Part shown: positions 51,128 to 60,530 of the stretch, one piece after another | How the letters are laid out: every line of letters starts with the position of its first letter | How positions within the stretch are numbered: the stretch's first letter is position 1 | Assembly: GCF_030317145.1 (NCBI RefSeq) | Contig: NZ_JASZYE010000001.1 | Coordinates: 310,001-374,000, forward strand | DNA from: Variovorax flavidus | GTDB taxonomy: Bacteria; Pseudomonadota; Gammaproteobacteria; Burkholderiales; Burkholderiaceae_C | Length of the DNA: 64,000 bases | Direction: 5' to 3' | Program-made: the position numbers and the translations under genes | Notes under the pieces: model-generated | What the model saw: the letters and a program-made list of their open reading frames with translations, nothing else | What the model was told of the DNA's origin: nothing | Database searches by the model: none

Positions 51128-52288
51128 ATGTATTTCCCTCGACTTCTTCCTCAGTTCCCTGCACCGTTGGTCCATCAGGCTCAACGGCTTTTTGGCGCGA
51201 CGATGCTCATCCTGGCGACGGGGTGCGCGATGTCGCCCGGCATGAGCTTCGATGAGCGGGCCGTGATGGTGGCCGGCGACACCATCGACGATCCGGCGCC
51301 TCAGGGTGCATTGCAGTCCATTACGCCGGAGTTGATTCGCCGCCAACGGGCCGAAAAAGCCACCGACGTGAGCGATGACGTCAAGCGTTTGTACGGCGCG
51401 CCCGATGCTTACCGCATCGGGGCCGGCGACATCCTCAACATCGTGGTCTGGGACCATCCCGATCTGGCGCTGGCGCCGGCGGGATCCATCACCACCGACG
51501 CGACAAGCGGCTCGCCTGTCAGCAACGGCTACAACGTCAGCCCTGACGGCCTGATCCAGTTCCCCTATGTGGGCAGCTTCAAGGCGGGGGGGCTCACCGA
51601 GTACGAGGCGCGCGAGCAACTCAGTGCTCGTCTTTCCAAGTACTTCAACGATCCGAAGATGACGGTGCGCATCCAGTCGTACCGTAGTGGCAGGGTCTAT
51701 GTCGACGGCTCGGTTCGGACGCCGGGCCTGCAGGCAGTGAACGACATCCCGATGACGCTGCCGGAAGCGATCAATCGTGCGGGTGGATTTGCCGCCGATG
51801 CGGACCGGTCGATGGTCTCCGTCTCGCGCGACGGCAACACAGCCATCGTCAACATGCAGCAGTTGACTGCTCTCGGCATCAACCCGACGAAGATCCTGCT
51901 GGGCAATGGAGACCTGGTGCGCGTCTACAGCCGGGAGGATGCCAAGGTCTATGTGATGGGCGAGGTCACGCGTCCTTTGGCATTGCCGCTGCGCAACGGC
52001 CGCTTGTCGCTCAACGAAGCCTTGGGTGAAGCGGGCGGCGTGAGCACCGCCACTGGTGAGCCTCGGCAGATCTACGTGGTGCGCTCGCGCATCGAAGCCG
52101 AGCCGGAAATCTTTCACCTCGACGCGCGCTCACCCGCAGCTTATGCGCTGGCCGAAGGCTTCGAGCTCAAGTCGCGCGACGTCGTCTACGTGGACCCGGC
52201 AGCACTGGTTCGCTGGAACCGCGTCATCACCCTGATCCTGCCGAGCGCGCAGGTCATGAACGTCGGCAACAGCATCGGCAACAACTGA
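51128..52288 (+). CDS. wza: Polysaccharide export outer membrane protein (Wza-like)
   Basis: Outer membrane channel for capsule or exopolysaccharide. The 386-residue form has a lipoprotein signal (FGATMLILATGCAM, Cys near residue 32), the Poly_export domain (YRIGAGDILNIVVWDHPDL) and SLBB domains (RVYVDGSVRTPGLQAV, KVYVMGEVTRPLALPLRNG). Wza of E. coli has 379 residues, so this length fits. Starts at ATG 51098 or TTG 51053 are also open and none has a good ribosome site. The Wzb-like gene follows with a one-base overlap. Confidence 0.88.
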   Translation: MYFPRLLPQFPAPLVHQAQRLFGATMLILATGCAMSPGMSFDERAVMVAGDTIDDPAPQGALQSITPELIRRQRAEKATDVSDDVKRLYGAPDAYRIGAGDILNIVVWDHPDLALAPAGSITTDATSGSPVSNGYNVSPDGLIQFPYVGSFKAGGLTEYEAREQLSARLSKYFNDPKMTVRIQSYRSGRVYVDGSVRTPGLQAVNDIPMTLPEAINRAGGFAADADRSMVSVSRDGNTAIVNMQQLTALGINPTKILLGNGDLVRVYSREDAKVYVMGEVTRPLALPLRNGRLSLNEALGEAGGVSTATGEPRQIYVVRSRIEAEPEIFHLDARSPAAYALAEGFELKSRDVVYVDPAALVRWNRVITLILPSAQVMNVGNSIGNN

Positions 52289-52722
52289 TGTTGAACATTC
52301 TCGTGGTCTGTGTGGGCAACATTTGCCGAAGCCCTCTTGGCGAGGCTTTCATGGCCCGCGACCTGCCGCAGGCCAAGGTCTGGTCCGCAGGCCTCGGCGC
52401 GCTGGTCGGTGCGCCGGCCGATCCGCTGTCGGTCGAGGTGGGTGCCGCGCATGGGCTGGATCTTTCGGCGCACCGTGCGCAGCAGATCACCGGTTGGATG
52501 TGCCAAGCCGCTGAGCTGATCCTGGTCATGGAGCAGCGCCACAAGACCGACCTCGAGCAGCGTTATCCGCTCGTGCGCGGCAAGCTGTTCCGACTGGGCG
52601 ATCGTGGTGGGTTCGACATTGTCGACCCCTATCGCCAACCCAAGGCCGCCTTCGAAACGGCTTGTGCCGACATCGCCCGCGGCGCTGCCGACTGGGTCGC
52701 GCGCATTCGCCAGATTGCTTGA
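52288..52722 (+). CDS. wzb: Low molecular weight protein-tyrosine phosphatase (Wzb-like)
   Basis: Removes phosphate from the Tyr-rich tail of the Wzc kinase. The 144-residue protein has the CX5R signature in VVCVGNICRSPLGEAF (Cys8, Arg14) and the general acid Asp in IVDPYRQP. Its start overlaps the wza stop (TGATG), and the kinase gene follows 47 bases later; wza-wzb-wzc is the standard group 1 order. Confidence 0.93.
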   Translation: MLNILVVCVGNICRSPLGEAFMARDLPQAKVWSAGLGALVGAPADPLSVEVGAAHGLDLSAHRAQQITGWMCQAAELILVMEQRHKTDLEQRYPLVRGKLFRLGDRGGFDIVDPYRQPKAAFETACADIARGAADWVARIRQIA

Positions 52723-52769
52723 GTGCCGCCCCGATCGGAACAACAACCGCCAACCCCAATGTCCCGCGA

Positions 52770-54998
52770 ATGAATTCCTCTTCTTCCATTTCGTCCGGAG
52801 CCTCGCGCTCATCCGTCGCCGGAGACGAAATCAATCTGCTCGAACTGCTCGACGTCGTGCTCGATCACCGTTGGCTGATTGCGTCAGTCACCGCTGTGGC
52901 GATGGTCGCTGGCGCGGCCTACGCGCTTCTGAGTGCCCCTGTGTACCGGGCCAATACCGTGATCCAGGTAGAGGACGGCAAGAGCGATGGCGTCAGCAAT
53001 CTGCTCGGGCAGGCTTCCGGCCTGTTCGATATCCGCTCGCCCGCTTCGGCGGAAATGCAGATATTGCGATCCCGTCTGGTGGTGGGCCAGGCCGTGAAGA
53101 ACCTCGCCCTCGATGTCGAGGTGACGCCCAGATACCTGCCGATCGTTGGCCGTTGGCTCGCCAAGCGTGGCAAGGAGCCTTCAAACCCGGGCTTCCTGGG
53201 GCTGGGCGGCTTGGTGAGTGGCAACGAAGCCTTGGAGGTTGCCAAATTTACCGTGCCGGAGGGCCTGGAAGGGCAACCTTTCCGTGTGCGCCTGCTGGAC
53301 GAAGGGTATGAGCTGTCGTCACCCGACGGAGATGTGCTGGCGCAAGGAAAGGTCGGCGAAGCCTTGACCTACGACATCAACGGCGTGGCGGGAAGCCTGC
53401 TGGTTGCTTCGGCGGTGGGCCGTCCCGGCGCGCAGTTTGAAGTCACCCGCAACCTTACGTTGCAGGTGACGGAGGAACTGCAGCGGCAACTCGGCATCGC
53501 CGAAGAAGGCAAGCAATCCGGAGTGATTCGCGCCAGCCTGGAGGGTGCTTCCCCGCGGGAAATCTCACGCACGCTCAACGAAATTGGCTCCCTCTACGTG
53601 CGGCAGAACGTGCAGCGCAAAGCTGCAGAGGCCGAGAAGTCCCTGACATTCCTGGGCACTTTCTTACCGCAATTGAAGCTGCAGATGGAAGAGGCTGAGA
53701 ACAAATTCAGCGGTTTTCGCCATCGCAACAGCACCTTCGACCTCGGCACAGAGGGCAAGCTGGTGCTGGAGCAATCCGTCAAGCTGCAGACCAGCCTGCT
53801 CGAGCTTCAGCAGAAGCGCAAGGAACTGCTCGCGCTCTACACAGCCGAGCACCACAGCATTCGCACGCTTGACGCCCAGATTGCCGCTATCAACGCCGAA
53901 CTCGGTGAGTTGAACGGACGGGTGAAGGCGCTTCCCGACACCGAGCAGGAGTTGCTGCGCTTGACTCGCGACGTCAAGGTCAATAGCGAACTCTACGTCA
54001 ATCTGCTCAACGCAGCGCAGCAGTTGCGACTGGTAAAGGAGGGCAAGGTGGGCAATGTGCGCATCGTCGATGCGGCGGTTGCGCCATACAAGCCGGTGAA
54101 GCCCCAAAGCTCGTTGGTCGTAGCGCTGGCGGCAGTCGTCGGCCTTCTGATTGGACTGGCTCTGGCTTTCCTGCGCAACAGCATGAGGCCGGGGCTCAAT
54201 GGCCCGGCCGATATCGAAGAGCACACAGGACTGCACGTGTTCGCGACCGTACCTCATTCCGAAGCGCAGGTACGGAAAACAAGGGAAGCGGGCAAAAGCG
54301 ATGGTGGCAATTACGTGCTGGCCATCACCGCGCCGCAGGATCCAGCAATTGAAAGCCTTCGCAGTCTCCGCACCGCGTTGCAGTTTGCGATGTCGGACGC
54401 AGCCAACAATATCATCCTGATCACAGGCCCAACCCCTGGCATTGGAAAATCATTCACGAGCGTGAATCTGGCGGCAATACTGGGGGCGGTCAACAAGAAG
54501 GTGCTGTTGATCGACGCCGATATGCGCAAGGGGCATCTAAATCAATACTTCGATTTGCCGCGCGAAAAGGGCATGAGCGAAGTGCTGAGCGGCAGCATAA
54601 ATTTCGCCGACGCCGTGCATCGGCAGGTGGTGCCTAACGTGGACTTTCTTTCAACTGGGGTATTGCCACCGAATCCGGCCGAATTGCTAATGGCGCCTGC
54701 GAGTCCGAATCTGGTACAGGAGACGGCACAGCATTACGACATGATCATTATCGATACGCCTCCGGTGCTGGCGGCATCAGACACTGCGATCCTCGCGCCG
54801 CTCGCCGGTGCCTTATTTCTCGTGGCGCGATCGGAGTTTACGAGCCTAGGTGAATTGCAAGAATCTGCCAAGCGTCTCCTTAATTCGGGAGTAAAGGCTA
54901 CCGGGGTGATATTCAACGGACTCAATATGAAACGGCGCTATGAGTATGGATTTGGGCACAAGTACAGCCGGTATCGTTACATGGATTACAAGTATTAG
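52770..54998 (+). CDS. wzc: Polysaccharide co-polymerase and tyrosine autokinase (Wzc-like)
   Basis: Inner membrane regulator of chain length and export. The 742-residue protein has a Wzz domain between two membrane helices (WLIASVTAVAMVAGAAYALL near 30-50 and the SSLVVALAAVVGLLIGLALA stretch near 450), a coiled-coil-rich periplasmic part, and a bacterial Tyr kinase domain: Walker A GPTPGIGKSF near 553, Walker A' LLIDADMRKG and Walker B MIIIDTPPV. The C-terminal 21 residues carry seven Tyr (RRYEYG, KYSRYRY, DYKY), the phosphorylation cluster. A four-codon frame (ATG 52759) lies just upstream. Confidence 0.93.
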   Translation: MNSSSSISSGASRSSVAGDEINLLELLDVVLDHRWLIASVTAVAMVAGAAYALLSAPVYRANTVIQVEDGKSDGVSNLLGQASGLFDIRSPASAEMQILRSRLVVGQAVKNLALDVEVTPRYLPIVGRWLAKRGKEPSNPGFLGLGGLVSGNEALEVAKFTVPEGLEGQPFRVRLLDEGYELSSPDGDVLAQGKVGEALTYDINGVAGSLLVASAVGRPGAQFEVTRNLTLQVTEELQRQLGIAEEGKQSGVIRASLEGASPREISRTLNEIGSLYVRQNVQRKAAEAEKSLTFLGTFLPQLKLQMEEAENKFSGFRHRNSTFDLGTEGKLVLEQSVKLQTSLLELQQKRKELLALYTAEHHSIRTLDAQIAAINAELGELNGRVKALPDTEQELLRLTRDVKVNSELYVNLLNAAQQLRLVKEGKVGNVRIVDAAVAPYKPVKPQSSLVVALAAVVGLLIGLALAFLRNSMRPGLNGPADIEEHTGLHVFATVPHSEAQVRKTREAGKSDGGNYVLAITAPQDPAIESLRSLRTALQFAMSDAANNIILITGPTPGIGKSFTSVNLAAILGAVNKKVLLIDADMRKGHLNQYFDLPREKGMSEVLSGSINFADAVHRQVVPNVDFLSTGVLPPNPAELLMAPASPNLVQETAQHYDMIIIDTPPVLAASDTAILAPLAGALFLVARSEFTSLGELQESAKRLLNSGVKATGVIFNGLNMKRRYEYGFGHKYSRYRYMDYKY

Positions 54999-55110
54999 GA
55001 CGTGGTTGAAGGCGATTTTGGGAAGGACCACGCTGCACTCAAAACAAGCGATCCGAACTGCTCCCAACAAGAGCGCATACGTGTCGAATTTACCGATTTC
55101 TGGGAGCAAC

Positions 55111-55971
55111 ATGAATTTAACAGAAGACCTGCTTTCTAGCTTGGCAACCAAGTGCGCTAACAACATCTACTATTACCCCAACGGCGGAAATGCGGGGGAT
55201 GCCCTGATAAACATGGGGTTCTATAGCTTGGCAAAAAAGACAGGCCTGCGCTATAGATCGATCGGACCAAGCCAGGTTGACGAGCTTCGTGATGGAGACG
55301 TTGTAATCGTTGCCGGTGGCGGGACGCTCGTCCCGGAGTGGACGGCTACACCGAATTTCCTTCGAAGAATTTCAGGAAAGAAAATTCAAATCATTATCCT
55401 GCCTCAGTCAATTCGTCAGGTTGATGACGTGATGATGGGACTGCCGGCTCAGTCGATAGTAGTCTGCCGAGAAAAATACTCGGCAGATTACTGTTCGTCG
55501 CTTAGGTTGGACGTCGATATATCCGTAGACGACGATATGGCATTTCACGTTGACGTTCAGCAAATATTGCGATCACAAGTATCAAAGTCCAACTTTAACT
55601 GGAAAAACATGATCCGTGACGGAGCGTTTATCTATCATAAAGTAAGGTCAAATTTCACAAAAAAAATAGACGCTTTCCGCTGTGATGATGAAAAAAATAA
55701 GAAACTTTCCGCTCCTCGAAGGCTCGTAAATGATTTATCGATCATGGCAAGTCTTGGTGCTGGGACATACGATGATTCGTTGAGATCTGCCAAAAGATTC
55801 TTGCAAATCATCGACTTGTACGATGTTGTAACCACGGATAGATTGCACGTGGGAATTGCAAGCTGCCTGATGGGGAAAAAAGTCATACTGCATAACAACA
55901 ATTACTACAAGCTGCAGGGGGTTTTCGAAAAAAGCATGGCCGGTAGATACACCGTGAGGATGGCCGAGTGA
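55111..55971 (+). CDS. Polysaccharide pyruvyl transferase family protein
   Basis: Adds ketal pyruvate to a polysaccharide sugar. The 286-residue protein has the family blocks YYYPNGGNAGDALINMGFY, the Gly-rich VVIVAGGGTLVPEW, and the C-terminal TTDRLHVGIASCLMGKKVI followed by NYYK. The ATG at 55111 has GGGAG 4 bases upstream; an in-frame ATG at 54940 overlaps wzc by 59 bases and adds residues without family features. Base composition turns AT-rich from here, unlike wza-wzb-wzc, which suggests exchange of the locus core. Confidence 0.85.
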   Translation: MNLTEDLLSSLATKCANNIYYYPNGGNAGDALINMGFYSLAKKTGLRYRSIGPSQVDELRDGDVVIVAGGGTLVPEWTATPNFLRRISGKKIQIIILPQSIRQVDDVMMGLPAQSIVVCREKYSADYCSSLRLDVDISVDDDMAFHVDVQQILRSQVSKSNFNWKNMIRDGAFIYHKVRSNFTKKIDAFRCDDEKNKKLSAPRRLVNDLSIMASLGAGTYDDSLRSAKRFLQIIDLYDVVTTDRLHVGIASCLMGKKVILHNNNYYKLQGVFEKSMAGRYTVRMAE

Positions 55972-57218
55972 TCGGCCGTTCGCGAATAATTGGAGTCCTT
56001 GGGTTAAAAGTACTCGGGGCTGTATTCGCCCTCACACTTTCATTAATAATTTCCCGTCTATACGGGGTGACTGCATTTGGGCTGTTCGCGGTTGCGCTCA
56101 CTTTGAGTAATATTGGTGCGCTAATCGCCTCATGGGGGTTAAGCACTTCTTACATGATGGATCATTCTGATAATGATAGTCATGGGAAGATGGCTGCCGT
56201 GCTATTGGTCAATACGTCATTGTGCCTACTATGTGCTCCGTTGCTGTGGATGTTCGCCACGCATCTGGAGCTTGGTCACCTCAGTTCAATAGTATTTGCC
56301 TTTATCCCATTTTCGATCCTCGGAGCAAAGGCAGCGGCTCTCGCTGTGAGAGGAAAGCAGATTTTGAATGCAGCGTTGGATGATTTGGCTAGAAATCTTC
56401 TTCCGTTGCTACTGATCTTGGTTTTTTCTCACCTTTTTGATGCCTCTGGCGACGTTCGAAATCTAACGTCGGCGTATCTGATTTCATCGACGTTATTGAT
56501 CTCGCTGGCATTATTTGCACTCAAGAAAAATGTTCCCGCTAGCGAATTTGGCTTCGTTGATGCTATCGGATATTTACGGCGATGCGGCCTATTTCTGCTT
56601 AAAAACGGCAGCACAGTAACGCTGGCACTCGTTCTCATTTTGCTCGCCACCCAGGCGGACAGATTTTTCTTGGCAAAGATGGTAGACGGCAAGCAACTGG
56701 GCCTATACGCGGTCGCGCAAGCTGCGGTGAATCTCATCTCTTACGTAAGTCAATCGGTTGTTTTAACGATTACGCCTGATTTGGTCAAAGCTCTTAAATG
56801 TGGCCATTCAGGAACTATCGCCTCGATTTCTCGGAGATATTCAATTCTGCTAGTCGCAATTTCCGCGGCGTTGCTGCTTTGCACGAAGATGCTCGGACAT
56901 GTCTATTTTTCCCTATATGGCATTGAGGAAGAAATGCTGGCCGATGGGATAAATGTGCTTCTCGTGCTATTGCTTGGACAGGGGGTGGGGCACCTCTTTG
57001 GGTTTGGTATGACCATTGCAACACACGAATTTGATCGAAAGATCCTGCTGATAACCCAAATTGTTGCGTTGAGTCTATCGGCTGCCCTTTGCCTCGCGCT
57101 GATCCCGCAGTTAGGTGTTATGGGCGCAGCGATTTCGACCTCCACCGGAAGCGTCTTGGTGAAAATCGTTTTGTGGATTTGCTATCGCAAAAGAAATATA
57201 AACGTTGGAGTTTTCTAA
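55968..57218 (+). CDS. Oligosaccharide flippase (Wzx-like)
   Basis: A 416-residue membrane protein with about 12 hydrophobic segments and the flippase N-terminus VLGAVFALTLSLIISRLYGV followed by FGLFAVALTLSNIGALIA. The later segments include FFLAKMVDGKQLGLYAVAQA, matching the MATE/Wzx pattern. It would turn lipid-linked repeat units to the periplasm for the Wzy-like polymerase. The start is GTG, overlapping the pyruvyltransferase stop by 4 bases. The gene is AT-rich. Confidence 0.87.
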   Translation: MIGRSRIIGVLGLKVLGAVFALTLSLIISRLYGVTAFGLFAVALTLSNIGALIASWGLSTSYMMDHSDNDSHGKMAAVLLVNTSLCLLCAPLLWMFATHLELGHLSSIVFAFIPFSILGAKAAALAVRGKQILNAALDDLARNLLPLLLILVFSHLFDASGDVRNLTSAYLISSTLLISLALFALKKNVPASEFGFVDAIGYLRRCGLFLLKNGSTVTLALVLILLATQADRFFLAKMVDGKQLGLYAVAQAAVNLISYVSQSVVLTITPDLVKALKCGHSGTIASISRRYSILLVAISAALLLCTKMLGHVYFSLYGIEEEMLADGINVLLVLLLGQGVGHLFGFGMTIATHEFDRKILLITQIVALSLSAALCLALIPQLGVMGAAISTSTGSVLVKIVLWICYRKRNINVGVF

Positions 57219-57219
57219 A

Positions 57220-58119
57220 ATGATTAGGGTTGGGATCGTCCATGGCGCACAGGCGTTTTACCCTGAGTTGGCTGCGTATCGGGATTTTTTAACGGCCGAT
57301 TCGGATTTTGTTGTTAGGGACTATGAATCTCTAAAAGAGGCGGATCCAAATTCTGACGTGATCTTGCTATTCTGTGGCTTGTTTCCATTTTGGAAGGCTT
57401 CCCGATCGAAGGTCATTGCCGAATATCATTCGCTCTCAACCGGCCGGCTTCCCGTGCTAAAAAATCTGCTAAAGAGACTGTTAAATATCCGGGGTGATCA
57501 TTACTTATTTCTCAATGAGAAGGTTCGTGAACACCTTTTCTTTTCTCCGACGGTATCGCACGACGTTCGAGGGATGGGATTTCACAAAGCCCTGGTGGAG
57601 AAGAACTTGAACGCGCGCAAAATATTCGATTTTGTGTATTCCGGATCGACAAATCGCGCCGGGGTGCATGATGCAATACTCAAAATTGCATCAATGGGGT
57701 GTACGGTCGCTGTGGTCGGAAATTCTGAAAAAGACACCTTGCAATTCAAAGGGCCGTGGTCTCGAAATGTTGAACTATTTGGTCGCGTGGATATTGATCG
57801 ATCTTACGAAATCATGGCGAGTGCACGATACGGTATTAATTATACGATCGACAAGTATCCTTATTATCTGCAAGACAGCACTAAAGTAATAGAGTACTGC
57901 GCGTTGGGGCTGGGAGTCGTCACCAACAGATATGAGTGGGTCGACCATTTTGAAAGAAGAGTCGGCGGAAAATTTCTTTCCTTCGAGGGCTTATCCTCGA
58001 AGGCCGCTGTAGATGGTTTTGATTTTCGTGCGGGCGACGTAGACCAATATTCATGGGACAGCGTACTGCGCGCATCCAACATTAAGGAAACCGTGCGGCG
58101 CTTGTCGCACCGTCCGTAA
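57220..58119 (+). CDS. Putative glycosyltransferase
   Basis: A 299-residue protein whose C-terminal half resembles GT-B enzymes: FDFVYSGSTNRAGVHDAI, VELFGRVDIDRSYEIMASAR and the nucleotide-sugar-binding STKVIEYCALGLGVVTNRYE. The N-terminal part (MIRVGIVHGAQAFYPELAAY) is shorter than in most family members. The acceptor and sugar are unknown. The ATG at 57220 has GGAG 9 bases upstream, one base after the flippase stop. AT-rich like its neighbours. Confidence 0.7.
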   Translation: MIRVGIVHGAQAFYPELAAYRDFLTADSDFVVRDYESLKEADPNSDVILLFCGLFPFWKASRSKVIAEYHSLSTGRLPVLKNLLKRLLNIRGDHYLFLNEKVREHLFFSPTVSHDVRGMGFHKALVEKNLNARKIFDFVYSGSTNRAGVHDAILKIASMGCTVAVVGNSEKDTLQFKGPWSRNVELFGRVDIDRSYEIMASARYGINYTIDKYPYYLQDSTKVIEYCALGLGVVTNRYEWVDHFERRVGGKFLSFEGLSSKAAVDGFDFRAGDVDQYSWDSVLRASNIKETVRRLSHRP

Positions 58120-58192
58120 ACAGAATGTTGAATCCAGTCGCGCTTCGGTGTCTTAGGTTGCACGAAAGATCCAAATGGGATTTTTTAAAATT

Positions 58193-58215
58193 GCGATGCG
58201 CTGTGAGCGCATCGC
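58193..58215 (+). repeat. Perfect hairpin upstream of the polymerase gene
   Basis: A 10-bp perfect stem (GCGATGCGCT, 58193-58202, and AGCGCATCGC, 58206-58215) with the 3-base loop GTG ends 16 bases before the polymerase ATG. It follows an AT-rich TTTTTTAAAATT stretch rather than preceding a T tract, so it is not a terminator for the upstream genes. It could be an operator or an RNA structure near the ribosome site (GGTAGCGG). Confidence 0.6.
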
Positions 58216-58231
58216 ACAGGTAGCGGCTTAG

Positions 58232-59464
58232 ATGGAGCTCGCATCATCGGCATGGCACGTTTTCGGTGCTGCAATCGTTTTTATCGTTGGTTTGGGACTC
58301 GCGGCACGTTTTGCCCGGATTTTCAAGGTTCGCGCGGGTTGGGCGGTCACTATTTATCTATGGCATTCCATATTTTCGATTATATATTCCATGTATGTAA
58401 TCGAGTTCGGCGGCGATGCGTTGATGTACTTCGATTCGAATCTTGTGGCAAATGCTGAATTTGCGTTTGGAACGTCAGGAATTCAGTATTTTACGTATTT
58501 TTTAAGTCAATATTTGGGGCTCTCATTTTTAGGTGCTTGTCTGGTTTTTGGCGTGCTTGGTGCGGTTGGGTTGATTGCGTTTCATGGAAGCATGCAATGC
58601 ATAGTCGTAGGTAAATCTGTTGCAATGCGTAGGGCAGCGACGGTTGCAATTTTTTTGCCGTCGGTAAGTTTTTGGTCTTCTGGGATAGGAAAAGATTCTG
58701 TTGCATTTTTGGCGGCAAATCTTGCCTTGTGGGCGGCCCTGGATTTGAACCGTCGTACGAGAGCGATGGTGATTGCTGGCCTGTTTATGCTATTTGTTCG
58801 CCCGCATGTGGCGGGGATTATGATAATTTCTTTGGCTGCTTCCATAATATCTAGCCGAACGGCCTCATTAAAGCGTCGGATTTTTGTCGGAACTTCTATA
58901 TTCACTGTGGCGGCATTTTTGATCCCATTTGCATTGAAGTATTCTGGTGTGGCAGAAGCGGCAAGTTTTCTCGAATTTGTTGAGGAGAGGCAGTCTTATA
59001 ACTTGGAAGGAGGCAGCAGCATAGACATATCCGAAATGATGCTGCCCGTGCAGTTGTTTACTTATCTGTTTAGGCCATTACCGTTTGAGGCCAATGGATT
59101 GGCCTCAATGCTAGTGTCGTTCGAAAATGTAGCGTTGCTGCTGCTTTCCATTTTGGGCGCATGGAAATTGATGACGTCTCGCGGGAGGACTTTAGAAGAA
59201 GGCCGAGTATTTCTTTGGACGTATTGTATTTTTTCGTGGTTTATGCTGGCGACCACCACCGCGAATTTGGGGATCGCCGTTCGACAAAAATGGATGTTTA
59301 CTCCGGTTCTTGTGCTTCTATTGTTTTCTGTTATTGGAAAGAGGGCCCTGAAGGGCAGGGAGGTGGTTGATGTCGCGAATTTTAATATGCACCACAGTGC
59401 CCGAAACGATAGAAACTATTCTAAAAAATCAGCCCCGCTATCTCGCTCGCTACTTCGAGATTGA
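58232..59464 (+). CDS. Wzy/EpsG-like polysaccharide polymerase
   Basis: A 410-residue membrane protein with about ten hydrophobic segments and the motif SFWSSGIGKDSVAFLAANLA seen in EpsG-type polymerases. It presumably joins repeat units in the periplasm. The last 35 residues (after KRALKGREVVDVANF) are hydrophilic and read through 95 bases of the next gene, so the natural end may have been lost or extended. Poly(A/T) runs make the gene very AT-rich for this genome. Confidence 0.75.
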   Translation: MELASSAWHVFGAAIVFIVGLGLAARFARIFKVRAGWAVTIYLWHSIFSIIYSMYVIEFGGDALMYFDSNLVANAEFAFGTSGIQYFTYFLSQYLGLSFLGACLVFGVLGAVGLIAFHGSMQCIVVGKSVAMRRAATVAIFLPSVSFWSSGIGKDSVAFLAANLALWAALDLNRRTRAMVIAGLFMLFVRPHVAGIMIISLAASIISSRTASLKRRIFVGTSIFTVAAFLIPFALKYSGVAEAASFLEFVEERQSYNLEGGSSIDISEMMLPVQLFTYLFRPLPFEANGLASMLVSFENVALLLLSILGAWKLMTSRGRTLEEGRVFLWTYCIFSWFMLATTTANLGIAVRQKWMFTPVLVLLLFSVIGKRALKGREVVDVANFNMHHSARNDRNYSKKSAPLSRSLLRD

Positions 59465-60530
59465 TCTGGCCACAAGTCCCGGCGATGCCGTTGCACGTAT
59501 TTCGACTGGAGAGGGAGTCGATGTGCACGAGGTGCCGATGAAGCGCGGAATTGATCCGTTTAGAGATTTAAGATCCCTGTATAGCATGATTAGAGTGCTT
59601 TTGCGGACGAGGCCGCAAGTCGTTCATTCCTATACGCCGAAAGCGGGATTAATTGCTATGGTTGCCTCGTGGATATGCCGTGTGCCCGTGCGGGTACATA
59701 CATTCACGGGCCTTATTTTTCCCACGGCACGTGGTTTGATGCGATGGCTGTTGATTTTTATCGATCGTTTGATCTGCGCGTGCGCGACCCACGTCGTGCC
59801 TGAAGGGCAGGGAGTTCGTAGCGATTTGAGCCGCTTTCGTATCACTCGTAAGCCACTTGCCGTCATCGGTTACGGAAATATTGCTGGAGTCAATACCGCG
59901 CACTTTGATCCAATGGAATTGGGCGTGGAGCAGTCTGCGAAGGTCCTAAGAGGGAATTTGGGTATTGGAGGAGCAGATTTCGTATTTTGTTTCGTCGGGC
60001 GCCTGAACAAGGATAAGGGGCTGTTTGAATTGATCCATTCATTTAAGGCACTGCCATCTAAGGCGCGCTTACTGCTGGTAGGTAGTGTCGATCAGTCGGC
60101 GCCTATCGCTGATGATCTAGTGGACATCATAAATTCTCACGGCCGCATTCACTCATTAGGATTCTTAGAGGACATCCGCGCGGCATTACGGGCATCGGAC
60201 ACGTTGGTATTGCCTAGTTATCGTGAGGGGTTTCCCAACGTTATTTTGCAGGCGGGAGCAATGGAGCTTCCGGTTATTGCAACCAACATCAACGGATGCA
60301 ATGAGGTAGTTGAACCGGGGCTAAATGGATGGTTGGTGCCGTCACGCGACGTGGCCGGATTGCGTACCGCCATGGGTGAGGCGATGCAAATGAGCGGTGT
60401 AATGCTTCGGGGTATGGGGCGGCAAGCTAGAGAGCGTATCCGGCAACGATTTGAGCAACGGGAGCACTGGGAGCGTATGGTCCAGTTTTACAAGGAAATT
60501 TCAATTACTCACGGGGGAATTATTCGATGA
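59370..60530 (+). CDS. Glycosyltransferase family 4
   Basis: A 386-residue GT-B enzyme. N-domain: VVHSYTPKAGLIAMVASWIC; C-domain: FCFVGRLNKDKGLFELIHSF, LVLPSYREGFPNVILQAGAM with the EX7E acidic pair, and PVIATNINGCNEVVEPGLNG. The ATG at 59370 is preceded by AGGGAGG with 6-base spacing, the best ribosome site of the locus, although it lies within the polymerase frame. galE follows with a 4-base overlap. Confidence 0.9.
   Translation: MSRILICTTVPETIETILKNQPRYLARYFEIDLATSPGDAVARISTGEGVDVHEVPMKRGIDPFRDLRSLYSMIRVLLRTRPQVVHSYTPKAGLIAMVASWICRVPVRVHTFTGLIFPTARGLMRWLLIFIDRLICACATHVVPEGQGVRSDLSRFRITRKPLAVIGYGNIAGVNTAHFDPMELGVEQSAKVLRGNLGIGGADFVFCFVGRLNKDKGLFELIHSFKALPSKARLLLVGSVDQSAPIADDLVDIINSHGRIHSLGFLEDIRAALRASDTLVLPSYREGFPNVILQAGAMELPVIATNINGCNEVVEPGLNGWLVPSRDVAGLRTAMGEAMQMSGVMLRGMGRQARERIRQRFEQREHWERMVQFYKEISITHGGIIR

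Noticed and set aside
54940-55110. Longer N-terminus for the pyruvyl transferase
   Set aside because: It overlaps wzc by 59 bases and adds no family feature; ATG 55111 has a good GGGAG site.
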